Shown piece after piece: positions 20,140 to 33,736 of a stretch of DNA of 64,000 nt. The notes beneath the pieces are model-generated. The model ran no database searches. It had not been told where the DNA came from and was given only the letters and a program-made list of their open reading frames with translations. The stretch is from positions 30,752,650 through 30,816,649 of the forward strand of contig NC_134026.1 of NCBI RefSeq assembly GCF_964204645.1, given 5' to 3'. Positions within the stretch are counted from its first letter, which is position 1, and every line of letters begins with the position of its first letter. The position numbers and the translations under genes are program-made. The stretch is from Tubulanus polymorphus. Taxonomy: Eukaryota; Nemertea; Palaeonemertea; Tubulaniformes; Tubulanidae.

Positions 20140-21567
20140 TTTCTGAATGAACCTGTTGCTGGTGTCTGCCGCTTGTAATGTTTTTAACTATTCTATATAC
20201 CAGGAAGTATTGATATTATACGTATGAACAACTATCGTCGCCACCATTTATTGACAGTCATGTGAATTTTGGACTATTAATAAAAGACACCGTGACCTAT
20301 ACTTAAGCGTACGATATGAACAATTGAGCGCGCTTAAGCGTTTTATATATATGTATCTATATATACGGGCATTTGTTTTTGGATAATTCAATCAAATTGT
20401 GAAATATCTTGTGAAATATACATATGGTGGTAAAGAAAATGCAATTGCTTTTCGTGTCCTTCTTTGTTTTTGTATTGAGCTCTTTTATTTCTGTCGCAGA
20501 GTTTGGTTTTCGATATCGATTTGGCAATAATTGGTCTTTCATATAAGAAAAGTCTATTTTTGTGAAAGCCTTTATGGTTTTCGAATAAATGTTATAATTT
20601 CTAGAAAAGGTATTTTTCTGTAAATGAAGTTTGACTAAATTTGAGGGGAGAAAAAACTGCTCAACTTTCTTCAATAAATTTCTTTAACTGCACGAAAATT
20701 GTATAACTCTAACAAATCGAGATATTCTTCAAACTTTTCATATTTTGATTAAAGAATATAACGAATATTTCAAGATTCTCGGACTAACAAAATTCACGGA
20801 GAAATGTTAAAGGAATTGTCGTCGTTGAAAAGGGGATGAAATAATAACATTGTTGGCGCTTTGATTTCCATATTTTTGTGCCCAAAAGAGTGGCGCAAAA
20901 ATTCGCCGGAAATCATCAAACACGTAATAGGAAATCATTGAATTTCCTCGAATGTGAAGTTACTGGCTGCGAATTAGATGATTAGCTGCTTTGTTTTAAG
21001 AAATTACCATCAATAAGCCCAATGTTAAAACAAAAAATTGAAGAATTTGGCAAAACTTTGGTATTTTCCTAATAACGGGTGTAAAGAGTACATAAGACTT
21101 ATTGACCTTAAACAGCCCCGACCATCCATGCAATCGCCGCGTAGTTACCAGTCGACCACGCCCTAGCTACACGGTGAATTCAGTGCGGAATATCTGGTCA
21201 TTGACATCGCTGTGGTGGCTGACCGCTGTCAGGTGTGGTTCCTGTAGATATCTTAGATCTATTACTAGAATCGACAGTCTTTGTCAGGACGTGGCACCGA
21301 CTGGCCACGAGTCCAAAACCTGAGATTTTTAATGTTTGATAATAAAGAACTTTAAAATAAAATCCTTTCATCCATTTCTTCGTCTTTTATGAGTGAGAAC
21401 CAAAACATCAGCTTCCTCATAGTGAAATATTGGACGCGCCAAAACAATATTTACTGAGATGACATTTGCTCTTATGTCTTGTTTGTGTACAAATGACTTT
21501 TTAAAAAGAACTCCTGAATGGCCCAGATTATTCTTTGTTTCCATCAATGAAACCATCGCTTTCACAA
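20140..21567. other. Spacer, AT-rich, no supported gene
   Basis: Mostly AT-rich. Frames such as 20357-20674 (-) and 21102-21323 (+) lack family features or splice sites. A minus-strand frame at 21368-21650, without an ATG at its start, ends in VISVNIVLARPIFHYEEADV; it is discussed with the neighbouring small gene. Confidence 0.35.
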
Positions 21568-22693
21568 TTATCGGTCCTCCGCCATTATGTCTAAACGTAA
21601 GATATTTTCCCGAAGATGCCTTATGATTTCTGTATAGAATAATTGATTCAAGTCAATCTGATTGAGCTGGTAGATTTCAAGACTGTCTACTAGCTGTTGC
21701 ATGTTGATTTTAGCCCAGAGTTGAATTACGTAGAACTGATCTTCAGGTGCGAGTTCATACACTAGTCTGGCCTTGCGAAACAGCTAGAAAAACTGAATAA
21801 AATGCAATTTTCTAGGTACAAGCATAAAATTCGGCCTATTATAAAGATAGCTTTCTATCATTTCTGTTCCATAGCCATAGAGTTGGCACTAACTCCGAAA
21901 AGTGAAGTGTGCACGTTCAAAGGTTTTAGGAATTTAAGTCTACTGGCGTTTTTTCCGCTTCCAATCTCCCTTCCAATCGACCGGTGGGGTTTTATTTTTG
22001 ATGGCAGGCTTATTCAACTTATCGTGTTTTTATCGTGATAATTAAATAAACAAGTTCGGGTCACATTCGGGTCAATCAATCGGCTTAAATTTCTTCCGTT
22101 TAGAGCGACCATATTCTCGGAGCAAACCTACTATTGTTGAGTCCGGCGCGATGTCCATTTCTTCTCTGATTGTGCTGCCATCTATCGTGTGAATAGAACA
22201 CTACTATATAGTCCGTTGCCCCAGTCCAAACTCGTTGCGCCACCAAGTGTTGACTGAGATAAACGTGGATTATCAGTAATAGTTAGGAGAGGAGAGGTGA
22301 GGACAGTAAAACAACACAACCATTTTATCTCATAACAATGTTTATATAAGAATCGTTTATTGCTGTTGATCAAAGTCTACAATCGTGAGACTTTGAGTTG
22401 AGACAGTGAGAAAGTGAGAGAGAGCGGGTGACAGCTCGCTAGTAGAGGACCGGCGCAACGACCACCCCCCGCACGCGCAGCGGGACACCGGCGGCAGTCC
22501 AGTCCGTCGCTTATCTTACCTCATCGTGAAAAACTGCGTTTGGATCAAAATGATTTGTGGCCACATAATGAATTCTAACGTAAGATACTTTCATCAGAAC
22601 TGACGTATCCATCATCATTTCATTCGAATTGTCCATCTTAAATATTCGATGAAAGTTTTGTTGGTTGGACTTAAACTGAAAAACGACACGCAT
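21568..22693 (-). CDS. Tentative two-exon small protein, identity unknown
   Basis: Exon 1, 22693-22520, ends GAG/gtaaga. Exon 2, 21783-21568, begins after tttctag. Both are phase 0, giving 129 aa ending LDIMAEDR. I do not recognise it. Exon 1 is basic to neutral with MDNSNEMMMDTSVLMKV; exon 2 looks helical (QFYVIQLWAKINMQQLVDSL). The start codon lies 46 bp from the divergently oriented Nudix gene, which fits a shared promoter. A second minus-strand frame overlaps the end of exon 2 and continues to 21368, so the true 3' structure (another splice site or a frameshifted pseudogene) is open. Confidence 0.35.
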
Positions 22694-22739
22694 TTATTTT
22701 CTTCGATTGGAATTGATTTTGATTGAGGAATTGTTCGCG

Positions 22740-25700
22740 ATGGTTAAAGAAAAGCTGAATCAGATTCGAACGTACGACGCTGAAGGTTTTAAACGTCGAG
22801 CGGCTTGTTTGTGTTTCAAGGATAAAACTCAACAAGAGGTAAGAAGAGCAATCAATGAATAACTCAACATCTTCTTCATCATGATTTCATTCTAGATATT
22901 TCAGGGGCACATCATCAAGGTGCCAATTTTATCGCATCTCCAAGAGTAGTCAGTAACCTGTCTGTGGTTTAGTTTCACAATCGGATATTTTCACAAACCA
23001 CAGTCAGGAATGGGAAGGTCATTTTTGTATGAAATCTTCGTCAGCCAATTTGACTGACGAGTAATTTGCCTGGCATTTCATTGTCTCTTAAGATATCCGT
23101 CTAATTTTTGTTGTAATCGACGCACAACAGATTCGTAGTTTGTCTGATACCTATAACACCTCACCTGACGATCTTAATCCATGTGCAAATCGGCCGTAAA
23201 GTGAGAGTAAATTTCCGTCGGGTCAACAGCTGCCATTTTGAAAATTACTGGAGGTGGTGGCACCTGTGGACTGAGGCCAGGACAACAGCACAAACTAACG
23301 AAGCGAAACGAAATTGAAAAAAATTAAGAAATCAACACTTATTCACATTTTTCTTTTACCAGAATTTATTATTTCATAATTTAATATGGAAAACCTGAAG
23401 ATTTGAAATATAAGTTGGAAAACCATCAAAAATAAAAATTGTCGTTTCGCCTTGGAAGTTTTATATAAATCCTTGTAGGTCCCCTTGTCTTATCATGCCA
23501 CATGTGCAATATAGAGAAATGGCGGCCAATGGCGAAATTGGTGGAGAAATTAATTAATTTCTCAAAATAATGTTGATTAACCACTCGAAACATACATGAA
23601 ATTGGATTATTTCGAAAGGTACCTGTGTTAGATTGTGAATTAAGCCATTAATTTTGGACTGAAGTGAATATAAAGTATATTTTTGAAGTGTTACTTTTTT
23701 CAACCGTGTTTTGGTCCTTGTCATCCCTAACGTTGGTATAAGCCCATCCGATTATAAAAAGCTTACCACCAACGATTAGGTAACTAACTACTCCAAGAGG
23801 GCACTCTGGTGTCCAAGTGGCAAAGTGTTCCTACGCTGAAATCCACCGCCCCAATTCTTTAAGATGATGAAATATGTAAAAGGCCAAAAGTTTGATGGCC
23901 TTAATTACAGTCTCTCGGGTCCCCCTACAGTCGAAGGAGACTTGTACTGTTAGGACTAGAGCGTCTATGCTCCTTGGATTCAATGAGTACTGATAAAGAA
24001 CTGACCAATTTTTAGCTGTGGTGGCTTAATTATTAGTGATGTCCCCCTCAAACAGAGTGGCCACTGACCTGGCAAACTCAGTGAACCTGAAAATTCGACA
24101 AATTCAGGCGATTTGACAAATTTTACCAAAAAGCTGGAAAACTTAATAAGTAATTTGTGTAGCGCTATTGACTGCATGTTTCTTTGTCAATACATGATGC
24201 AATGAAAAATGAATGGATTATAACATGTTAAACCTAGAAATATCTCTGATTCAATTCGAGTTTTTGTATATATGATCGCATGGAAAAATCCGGGAATTTG
24301 TAAATGGGTGGATACAATGCCTTACTTGAAGTTACCCAAGCAGTTTTTAAAATTGAGACTTTATCCTAGTTTGAACATAAAGCTTGTTTTCTAATCTATA
24401 AATGGCAATCGATTTGATCCTCGTCCACAGATTCAATGATTTATAGCACCCTAATTTAGTATGTTTTATATTTTTAGATATTGTTGGTATCGAGTAGTGG
24501 AACCCCTGGAAGATGGGTGATACCCGGAGGAGGTATTGAACCTACCGAGGATGCTGGAGTTGCAGCCGCCCGTGAAGCCTGTGAAGAGGGAGGAGTGAAA
24601 GGAAATCTTAGTAAATGTATCGGAAATTTTGAGGTAGGATACGCGTTTTTTTTCGTTTAGTGAAGGAGACTGAGGACTTGAATCACCTCCATTTTGAGTG
24701 GAAATTGGGAAAGTCTTAAATAATACAAGCAGAATGTAATTTCTGTCAAGTTTCTAGAAGTAATCAGCGAAATATCCTTTAGATTTGACACATGGTCATC
24801 TTCACCCGTCAAGGGATTCGAACCCACTACGCTAAAGCTGTTCGCCGAACCCCTTGACCTCACGAGTCGTTGGAGTCGTTACTAGCCGACCAGAATCCGG
24901 TCGTACCAATCACAGCGCTTGTAACAAACCGTCAGTAGACTTCTGTTGGGTTTCCCGTTAAATGGACCAATCAGCGAACGTTTTACTGAACACGGAAGTA
25001 TTTTCGCAAATCGATATATGACGTCACGCGCAACAGCGCCAGTAATGAAATCATGCTTCGTGAGGCCAGGGGGCTGGTGGAAGCGAGTTCGGGAGTGATA
25101 CCGGACCCCTGGCAAGCGAGGATGACACATGGTGTGAAATACAAATAACACACATTGTATCAGTAACTACTCTGTGATAATCTCTTCTTTCTATCTCATA
25201 TTCATCGCGTAAAAAGACATAAACCTTGAAGAATCTTTGATATTTTCTCCTCAAAAACTCCTCAAATGCTGCAATGACCGAATAACCTCAAACTGAACTA
25301 CTCTCAATGATAGTTTTAATCGTTTTCTACGCCTATAGAAGTTTGATTAGTTCTGGGGTATTAATAATTGAACCGTTAGTTGTCACATAATTTAGAAGTG
25401 TTGTTAACAAAATCATTTAAAGCTTGCGATCTCTTCTCTATAGTATAACGGTAACTGGTTTATGTCGTTCAAAATCATAAAGCGATTACATTATTTCTGG
25501 AAGATTGCCAAACATGACTGCCGGGTCACTGTATGTCTCGTAATATCACCTGCCCGCCCGCTCGTCTGTCTGAATCGTCTGTTACGCAGCACCACCTTTG
25601 TCGTTTCATAGAACGCCGTCTTTATTCTTAAACAAAAGACATGATTATTTTTGATTTTTTGACATTTCAAGTTTCACGGCGATCACTCGTGTGATTACGG

Positions 25701-28195
25701 CATGGTTCATAAAATGTGTAATACATACAGCACGGTGCATAAATAATTCATAGCAGCGTCTGAAAATAGCTTCACTAATATCTAACTCTCTTCTTACCGT
25801 GTAGCTAGTCGTAACCACACGGCGGTGTATGAGTATTTTTAATGTACTGTTAAGACTATGTACAGGTTATAATAATATAGTACTGTAACAGTTACCTCTC
25901 TTGTGGTCAATAAATATTGATTTGTGGACGGTAATTGAGCTCTGATAAGAGGCACCGACACCATGTGCCGTTCTACGGTGATAATTACCATTAGAAAACA
26001 ATCTACTGTATTTGTATAAGTTATGAATGTCTTGAATACAATCTGTCGCTTGAAATGATAGATGATTTCATATACACAACAGACCTGCTGTAACAAAAAC
26101 TATTATTCTATATCGAAATATGCGGCAGAATCAAAGAGTAGAATGAGTCGGTGTCTTTCTCAACTTCCCCCTCGGTCCGTGACAAACTTGCAGGGTTCTT
26201 ACAGATCATGGATTATCCGGGCATTCCTGATTCTGAAGAGAAACCTTTTGATATAAGCTCGACAGCCCCTACGATCAATTCAATCTTGTCATTTTTTGTC
26301 AAGGGTCAGGGATAATCGAGGAAACATTTTAGAGAATTTTGGGTTCGTTCTGATCTGTAAGAACCACTGTAAGAGGTTACTGTGGAATGAAAACATAGTA
26401 AGTGGTCTTTATCTTCACCGCTGCCACAGGGCGTGGTACGTCAAGCAGTGCCCACTTTTTGACGACAAGTTTAAACGGTGCTTATAAATATCTTGAAATT
26501 TTCGTGTGAACTGTTTTAAGTATAAACAACCCTTTCTTCTAACCGATTTCTTACTGTAAAGTTCCCGCTCATGAAATGTCATGAATTTGGAGTGAAGCCA
26601 ATATTGGTCTTGATCGAAAGAAAGCCCTTTCGTATGTTGTACATTACACCTTATGCCCGAAGTGCTGACGAGGATTGTTGGTTTTCAACTTGAACTAACA
26701 CTAGTCTAGCTCTCCGTCATTCGAGAATTGACCACTTCTCCCTTGGTGCAAATCAAAATGAAATTCAGCTCTGAATATTGAGAAGTTACTCTGTATAAAT
26801 CAAGCCCAACATAAGGCTAAACAAAAATGATACATTGTTTCTCCACAGCGGCCAGGTCATTTTTGTAAAATATGATAAAATTAATAAACAGTTCATTTCT
26901 ATAGCGGCCGGGTCTGTTATGGTAAAATTGATCACGATTTTAAAAAAAAGTAATGTATAGGGTAGATAGGCGGCCGGCCGGGTCAACATTTAAGCTCAGC
27001 AGAGCGGAGAAACAAGGTATCAATTTTTTTAGCCTAAGTTGAGAAAATATTAAATTTTTTATTTTTTACATTTCATTGCAATAAAAGCTGTTAAGCTGAA
27101 TATTTAAGGCCATCTTGTTTTGATCGATTCATTACGACTTACTCAAGGAATTGTTGATATAATTGTCTACCTGTTCTTACTTAGGCTCGTATTCTGTTAG
27201 TGTACACGTAATTATTGATGCGATGATATTGTATTTTCTTATAGAATGCAGAAAGGAAGCACAGAACAGCGGTTTATATCCTCATAGTTACTGAATTATT
27301 AGATGATTGGGACGATGCCAAAAGTCTAGGTAACTATTCTACTGAGGAGAGAATCCCACAATGATAATAAAAAGTCCGAAAATGAAACTTCGAGATAGTA
27401 GTTTATTTCAACGTTTCGACTATATCCTAATAGTCATCTTCAGGAATAATGAGATACTACAGAAATTATGAGATATATATACAATCCAGGGACAAAGAGA
27501 CTAATTCAAGTAATCAGAGATGATACAAACTAAAGGAAAATTAACGTAGAAACAGTTACACGCTAAAGTTTAGTTTAGTTGAATAAACTACTATCTCGAA
27601 GTTTCATTTTCGGACTTTTTATTATCATTGTGGGATTCTCTCCTCATCGCGTCAACACGGATATTGTGTTTTACCTATCGTAACTATTCTACTGTCATTG
27701 CGTAGGTAACCCTACCCCTCGTAGTGCATCACTGCAGCGATATAGCCGAGTAGAGAAGCTCCTCTTCTTACCCCCCCAATATCTAAATCTACATTCATCA
27801 TATTTCAGGAAATTCATTGCGTATTGATTGATCGTCCCTCGGGGTCGAGTTCTCCACGTTCAAACTCACTGACCAATAGGGTTAATAATTAAAGCCAATC
27901 ATGAAACACCTTCAGGGCTTACCTAGTAGTAATATTAGTCTGACCACGGACATCTCCATGTTCTGAATAACAGTGTTTGATATCTAACTATGGGCTCTCA
28001 GGGATCTCGATCTACTTATCGCATTCTGCTCTATCATATCGAATAATAACTTTGATAATTCACGTTTTAGGTCGAAAGCGTAAATGGTTCGCGTTGGAAG
28101 AGGCTAAAACAGAACTAAAACAATTCAAACCCGTTCAGAGACAATATTTAGATTTATTAGAAAACTGTAAGGATATTATTTATAACGGATCATGA
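22740..28195 (+). CDS. Diphosphoinositol polyphosphate phosphohydrolase (DIPP Nudix, NUDT3/NUDT4-like)
   Basis: Four exons, 154 aa: 22740-22838, 24478-24633, 27245-27329, 28071-28195. The complete Nudix box (GX5EX7REUXEEXGU) is at residues 51-73, with PGGGIEPTEDAG and REACEEGG carrying the metal-binding glutamates. TYDAEGFKRRAACLCF at the N-terminus and WFALEEAKTEL near the C-terminus are DIPP hallmarks. Family members remove the beta-phosphate from inositol pyrophosphates (PP-InsP5 and related), and also hydrolyse diadenosine polyphosphates, in the cytosol. The acidic tail found in some vertebrate members is absent. Introns are large and repeat-laden; a fold-back element starts 14 bp after the exon 3 donor. 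AATAAAG near 29257 is a likely poly(A) signal. Confidence 0.94.
24795..24890 (-). repeat. tRNA-derived SINE-like sequence, intronic
   Basis: On the minus strand GGTCAAGGGGTTCGGCGAAC precedes a perfect B-box-like GTGGGTTCGAATCCC after about 20 bp. Acceptor ends do not pair as a tRNA. It lies in Nudix intron 2. Related CCTGGCAAGCGAGGATGA sequence follows near 25110 and has a partial match near 15318. Confidence 0.4.
26820..26995 (-). repeat. Dispersed about 170-bp repeat, shared with a TGS1 intron
   Basis: Reverse complement matches 40635-40800: both contain GCGGC/TGGCC, ATCATGATCAA, ACCATAACAGA and ATGAACTG in the same order. Located in Nudix intron 2. The small open frame here follows the repeat and is not a gene. 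Confidence 0.6.
27331..27693. mobile_element. Fold-back element with 68-bp inverted ends and 13-bp flanking direct repeat
   Basis: Arms 27344-27412 and 27578-27645 are near-perfect inverted copies (GAGGAGAGAATCCCACAATG at the outside). TAACTATTCTACT occurs on both sides (27331-27343 and 27681-27693), as expected for a target-site duplication. The loop-side part of the left arm contains the hairpin family described under 60060-60200. It is inserted at the start of Nudix intron 3. No coding capacity. Confidence 0.8.
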
Positions 28196-30691
28196 TCGTT
28201 TGATATTGAAAATGAATGAGAGCTATATCGGAGACTAGCAAGCAGACAACACCTCACAAAACCATCCTTACAGATATTCATCCATTATTCATTCAATGTT
28301 CGGTTTGTTTAAATATCAAACGTCAGTCTTCGTCGTCGTTCTGATTATTTTACGTAACACCTGGTCCGGTAAATATTTATTTATTCCGTTTGTGACAGCA
28401 GTTTTAGATCTTTAACGTCTAATCTCGAACAGGTTATATATTCATTGTTTCATATCAATCTGCAACTTGGAACAAACGGACAGAGTTGTGCTCCGAGGAC
28501 CATCGCCTTCATACACTCACCGGAGAAGTGTGGCGTGGGTGATCGGTTTTTGAAGTTAGCTGATAAAATGTTCGATTTTTGTGGTTCATTTTCAATCAGA
28601 AATGTCTCTGTTGAAGTTTGGAACATGTGTTAAGCGTGAACGCTCATTAATTGTGACAATGGAGGGCTTCAGATTGTCCCCCGAAGAGGTTTATTGGCTC
28701 CAGGTTGTAGATTGATAAATGTGATCCAATTAAAACCGAATGAGGAAGGGATAATTGGTATCTGTAGCTGTTTTGTATACAACCCATATAGAAAACTATT
28801 CTCATTATATTTATAAAATTTGTATGATATGAATGTTTGTAAATTTAGTTAGAATAATTGGACTACTTTCATAATCCTAGCTTGAATATCAATCCAAATC
28901 CAGACTATCAAATCATGCTCGCGAATTTGGATAGATTTCAAATCTGGGAATATAGGGCAATATGTGGCTTACATCAACTCCCGGGCCGAGCTGGTAAACC
29001 ATCTCCCACCAGTCCGGTGTTAACCCTCTCCCTTCCACGTTACTAAGTGCTGTTTAGTCTTCCATGCGATGTGTAATAAATGTTGTGATTCGTTAGATCA
29101 ATATAATAATGAGGATTGTAAAGAACACTAATTGATGATCAGATGTACAGTTTAGTCGGAACGTGTGTGTGTATATTTAGATAACGAATATTCGATCGTT
29201 TGTTGAATTCATCAAAAAATATTTGTTTGTAGTAAAAAATAAAAGTTTTTATTGAATAAAGTTTTCCAAAAAAGATATATTTACATTTTTTCTTTTTTTT
29301 TTTAATCTGTCGGATTTAGTGTCGTAGTGGAGTCCCTCGATCTTTCATCTCTCAATCCCTTTCATTTGGGTTTAGTGGGAGGCTATCCCATTCATGGAGT
29401 ATGTATGCCACATGCAGGGTTCGATCTTAGCACTTGTCCGATTGCCCGGGACGAGTATATTTTCATTAGGGCATTTGTCCGCTGCTGGACTAGTGCAATT
29501 TTGTCTCAAAGCTTTTTCCGCACTACAAAGGGCAAGTAAATATTTGAGAGGGCAAGTTTAATTTCAGATATACTTTCCCCATGAATGAGTGGCTTTAATT
29601 CGTCAGATCTGAACTCTGCCATGGGTTGAGTTTGTTCTCAGAATTACCTTTCTCCACATGTACTTAGAATCGGGGGTTGTCGAAATTTTGCATAATGTCA
29701 AAGTCTGTTACAACGCTGCTCATTAAACGCCAACATTTTACAGAGAATAAATTTGCCTAATCTAACTGAAATACATGGAAATACCATTGTTTATTACACC
29801 AAATTTGTTATAAATTTATGTTTTTGATTGGTCCCAACGGTGACATTAAACGACTAATACCGTACTTCATTTTATACTGATAAATGAACTGGTGGTTATT
29901 ATTGATTGTTGTTCCAAAGTTCAAGGTTCCACTGTTTTGTTCAACCCCCTGTCGAGCCTCTCGTATCGTACCGAACCTCACGGTCAGTGTTGAGCTCAAA
30001 GGCAAAGATCAGAGAATTATATATCAAAGCCCAGGAACTTGCCATACGTCAAATTTCCTGTCATTACAAATATTGGAACAAACAAAATCAATGAAGAATC
30101 GTCAGTCGACATTAGTTCGAACGTGACGCAGAACGGAGTATAATTAAAACTTACAATTTCAATCATCAGCAAGAAATATAGATTTATTTACACAGAAAAT
30201 ACAACGTGCACTCATAAAAACAATCGCAAAATTATTAATTATCAATTAACACTATTTCAATTAATAATAAATATAATTTTTTCGTATACTTTTTTAAACA
30301 GAACAAAATGGACGGAATTCAACTTAAATTTACAATTCTTTCATAAATTGTCAATTTAATTACTTTATGAGACCATTCATAAAGTACGTACGCAACCACG
30401 AGGAGAGGACGCGGTCTCTCTCTTCTTTCGTTGATAATGCTTAAAATTGCATCTATGCGAAGGATATGAAATCAGCTAAACTTAGTGCAAGTACTTTATG
30501 AACGGGCTCCTGTACAGGTGTCAATCAATATAGTCGCCCTGCGGACTGAGTCCAGACTAACTAGCACACACACCTGATATACAAGAGTCATCTTGTGATC
30601 ACACATTGATCACACAGTCGACTCTGTGATCACGCACAGGGAGTTGACTCTGTGATCACGCACAGGGAGTCAGTTTTTATCACAGTTCGAT
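28196..30691. other. Spacer between convergent Nudix and CCDC24 genes
   Basis: Contains the Nudix 3' UTR, a copy of a repeat at 28520-28640 related to the 59.4-kb tandem (GCTGATAAAATGTTCGATTT), a degenerate CAGGGTTCGATCTTAG MITE at about 29415-29620, and a short tandem duplication at 30600-30670 of GTTGACTCTGTGATCACGCA. CCDC24 polyadenylation probably falls near 30180-30250 on the minus strand. No further gene is supported. Confidence 0.45.
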
Positions 30692-33600
30692 TCAATCTCG
30701 ATGTTGTAAAACCATCCGTCTGAACCTATCAGCAGACGTGGGACGTAATTTATTACCACTAGGTGGCAGCAGCGGTGGAGGTGTCGGAGCGTGATGCGTT
30801 GTAGGTGCAGGGTTTGGGTTTATAACTGGACGAGGATTTGAAACTGCCGGTAAATCTATTACTTGAACACGAATGTTATGATTGGCTTTAACTGGTGATA
30901 GCTGCTGCTGCTGCTGCGCTGTTGTTCGTCCACTCCTTGTATTCGGTTTAGTTGTTGAATTGATCGGTAATTTACGAACACTTTGTGGTTTACAATTTAT
31001 ATTTGAGCTGAAACAGAATGGAATATAAAAAGAATTTGATGAATGCGAAAGTAAAGTAAACTGCGCGTGCTTCGTGTGGTGACAAGATGTTTTTAATTCC
31101 ATAACCGTGAATCATGAGATGACGACCAACCATTGCTCCGACTGCTCCAGAATTCATTAGCTGCCACGCGAAGTACCCGGTTAATTGATTGGTGCCAGGA
31201 GTTCTACATTCTACTGTAGATCATTAAGTGAAAGAAGTCTATCAGTCTACTAACCTTTTATTCATAAATATATCATCTATTTGTCTTTGTTGAGGCGCAG
31301 GTTTTAATTCTAACATCTGTTTTTCCAGTTTGCTTCTTTCTTCTCGTAATTCTATAAAATGTAACGAAACCATTTGATAAATACTCATTTTTAAGATGAG
31401 TAAAATGCAGTATTAAAGAGTAAAATAAATGCGTACCTGGTAATGAGGGTTCTCGAGGAGTTGTCGTATCGTAGTTAGATTCTTCATCCAAACATTTCTG
31501 CAGAAATTCAATATCTTTCAATAATTGTTCCACTTCTTCTTCGAGATATTCCCTACAAAAATCAAACATTACAAATCATGAGTTTTTTGTTTAAGTTTGA
31601 CTGTTTTGTTCAGTCTAAGCTCATTATGGTTCTATAGCCAATCTAACAACTTAAGACCAGTTTAAGCTTATTTTGGCCCTATAGCAAATCTAACTGCTAG
31701 TACTTAGTTACCTAATTGTTGTTGCGGGCAAGCTTTTATATGGGCTTAACAACACTGTTGTTTGTGAAAATATCCGGTTATGAAACTAAAATACAGACAG
31801 GTTACTGACTACTATCTATCAAGACCATCTTAAAGATTTGAAACCACTTGTGAACATAAGAGTTCACTATGAAACTGGTCCTCGGTTTAACCCGAGTCGG
31901 AAATTTCGATCTCCAATTTTTCCTTTTGTTTACCATTGCCACCGAAACATACATGCATCATCAAAAATAAGCTAACGCCATCTGGTAGAGTGAAAGGCAA
32001 AAGTATACCTCAAATGTTTAGTGACGTGTTGTATTTTCAATACGTTCAATTGATCAGTCATTGCTTCAACTTCATCGCTTAAACCTGAAACACGCTTCGA
32101 CGATCTATCGGTGGACGGAGTAAGAGGTGTGTCTCGACCGTCCGGAAAACAGGTCAAACTACGACCAGTCGAAGGTCGCGAAAAACCACTGTCATTAGAT
32201 CCTAGAAAACAGTCAACAATTCAATGAATACAAGTGAAATCAGGACGGAGTTCGTTCATTCAAAATCAATCAATGTTTCCTCAATAGTCAAACTCAACTG
32301 TTAACTATGGAACTATGTCCTAAATCTAAGGCAGGGATCTCCACAACAGGTTTTAGAGGGGCAGCCGCCCCTTACATCAATCCCTTATAAATTATCTGCT
32401 GCCCCTAGTATCAGAGTGGATGTCAATATTCTATCAATGCTGATTATTGCTTTGAAATATATTGAGCTAGAAACGATCACACCAAAATTAAGCTTGCTTT
32501 CTTTATTTATTTGGGGGATTGAAAGCCTTGCTATTTCAGCAGTCATGATGTAACACACTTAACAGTGAATGCAGTCCCTTTATAACTCCAGCATATGGAG
32601 AACAATGTAAGGGGAAACCAATTCTCTCCTACAGAGCACTTACTTGGAGTCATACAGTAATCAATAACATCAGGCTTATTCTGAGATAAAAGAATCCCTA
32701 AATTCCTACAATATAATTTGAATAAATCATTTCTATTTATTCCTAAATGAAATTAATGGAATATTTTTTCTCCTAGGATAAAAACGAACCTATCATTCGA
32801 CGCTTTTTCTCGTATATTTTCGATGAAGAATTTAATTTCCTGACACAGTCGTTCTCTGATCACCGGCGGTTCCGGTAAACGTTGACTCGCGAAATCTCGC
32901 TGCATTTCATCTCGGAAATCTCGCCAGATTTCTAATAACGTTTCCACCTGACACAAATACAATCAAATTTGATCAATGAGGAATGATTAGATAATTTGAT
33001 TTCTCCCAAAAATGGAAAGGATTAATTTCTAATTAGTTTCTTGCAATAATAAACAATTAGTGATAATCATCATCATTTCTTATAGATTCGTCCATCTTTT
33101 GAGAAGCAATGAGGACCCGATGCTGCACCACAATCATCCCACTAGATGGCGTAAGTATAAATAGGACAAATCAATCAAAATTTCGTTCATTTTCAATTAG
33201 ATTTTTTTTCGCACACAAATATTAGGCACATCACATCTCATCTAATAAACTCAAAAAGGTTCATAATCATCATTTTTGAATTTCAAAAATTATGAAAAGA
33301 AATCTGACATGGATAAAATAAAATAAAATCTGAGAAGATATCCGGCACATTGTCCTAATGCACACTAGCGACACCTATTGGACCCTTGATTTCAACAAGT
33401 ACTCCTCGATTGCCACAGTCAAACATAGAGTCCCAATTTTCTTTATGTTGGAGCAATTCTTCAAGCACAAATACTGACAATTTTGAGATCTAAAACAAAA
33501 TTTGATTTTTCTTAATCCAATACCTCGGAATGTAATTCTAAACTCTGTTCCACTAATCCTTCACCGAGTATGTTTTTAATTTCATCTCTTTCGTGGGGCG

Positions 33601-33736
33601 ACACTTGATGTTCAATCAGTTTCCATAACGATACAGGAGGTATATAACAACCTCCTCCTCCCTCTCCTCCTGCTGCTGCTGCTGATGATGACATCTCATG
33701 AATATCTATACCTGAATCTGACTTCTTCAAACTCAT
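30692..33736 (-). CDS. CCDC24: Coiled-coil domain-containing protein 24 (CCDC24)
   Basis: Seven coding exons, 384 aa: 33736-33524, 32947-32790, 32705-32644, 32201-32009, 31552-31437, 31351-31255, 31007-30692. An acceptor just 5' of the ATG (tttctttcag) implies a separate 5' UTR exon. Family features: SLWKLIEHQVSPHERDEIKN near residue 36, LPEPPVIRERLCQEIKFFIE, QLNVLKIQHVTKHLR, and the coiled coil LEEEVEQLLKDIEFLQKCLD. These align in order with vertebrate CCDC24. Function in the family is poorly known; it may be cilium-linked, but nothing here shows that. The small third exon (62 nt) is needed to restore the frame. The N-terminus has an Ala run and a Gly run; the C-terminus is Pro-rich and presumably disordered. 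Confidence 0.88.

Noticed and set aside
27410-27450. Canonical hammerhead ribozyme
   Set aside because: The core has CUGAAGAUGA in place of CUGAUGA, so the catalytic consensus is not met; kept only as a hairpin-family finding.
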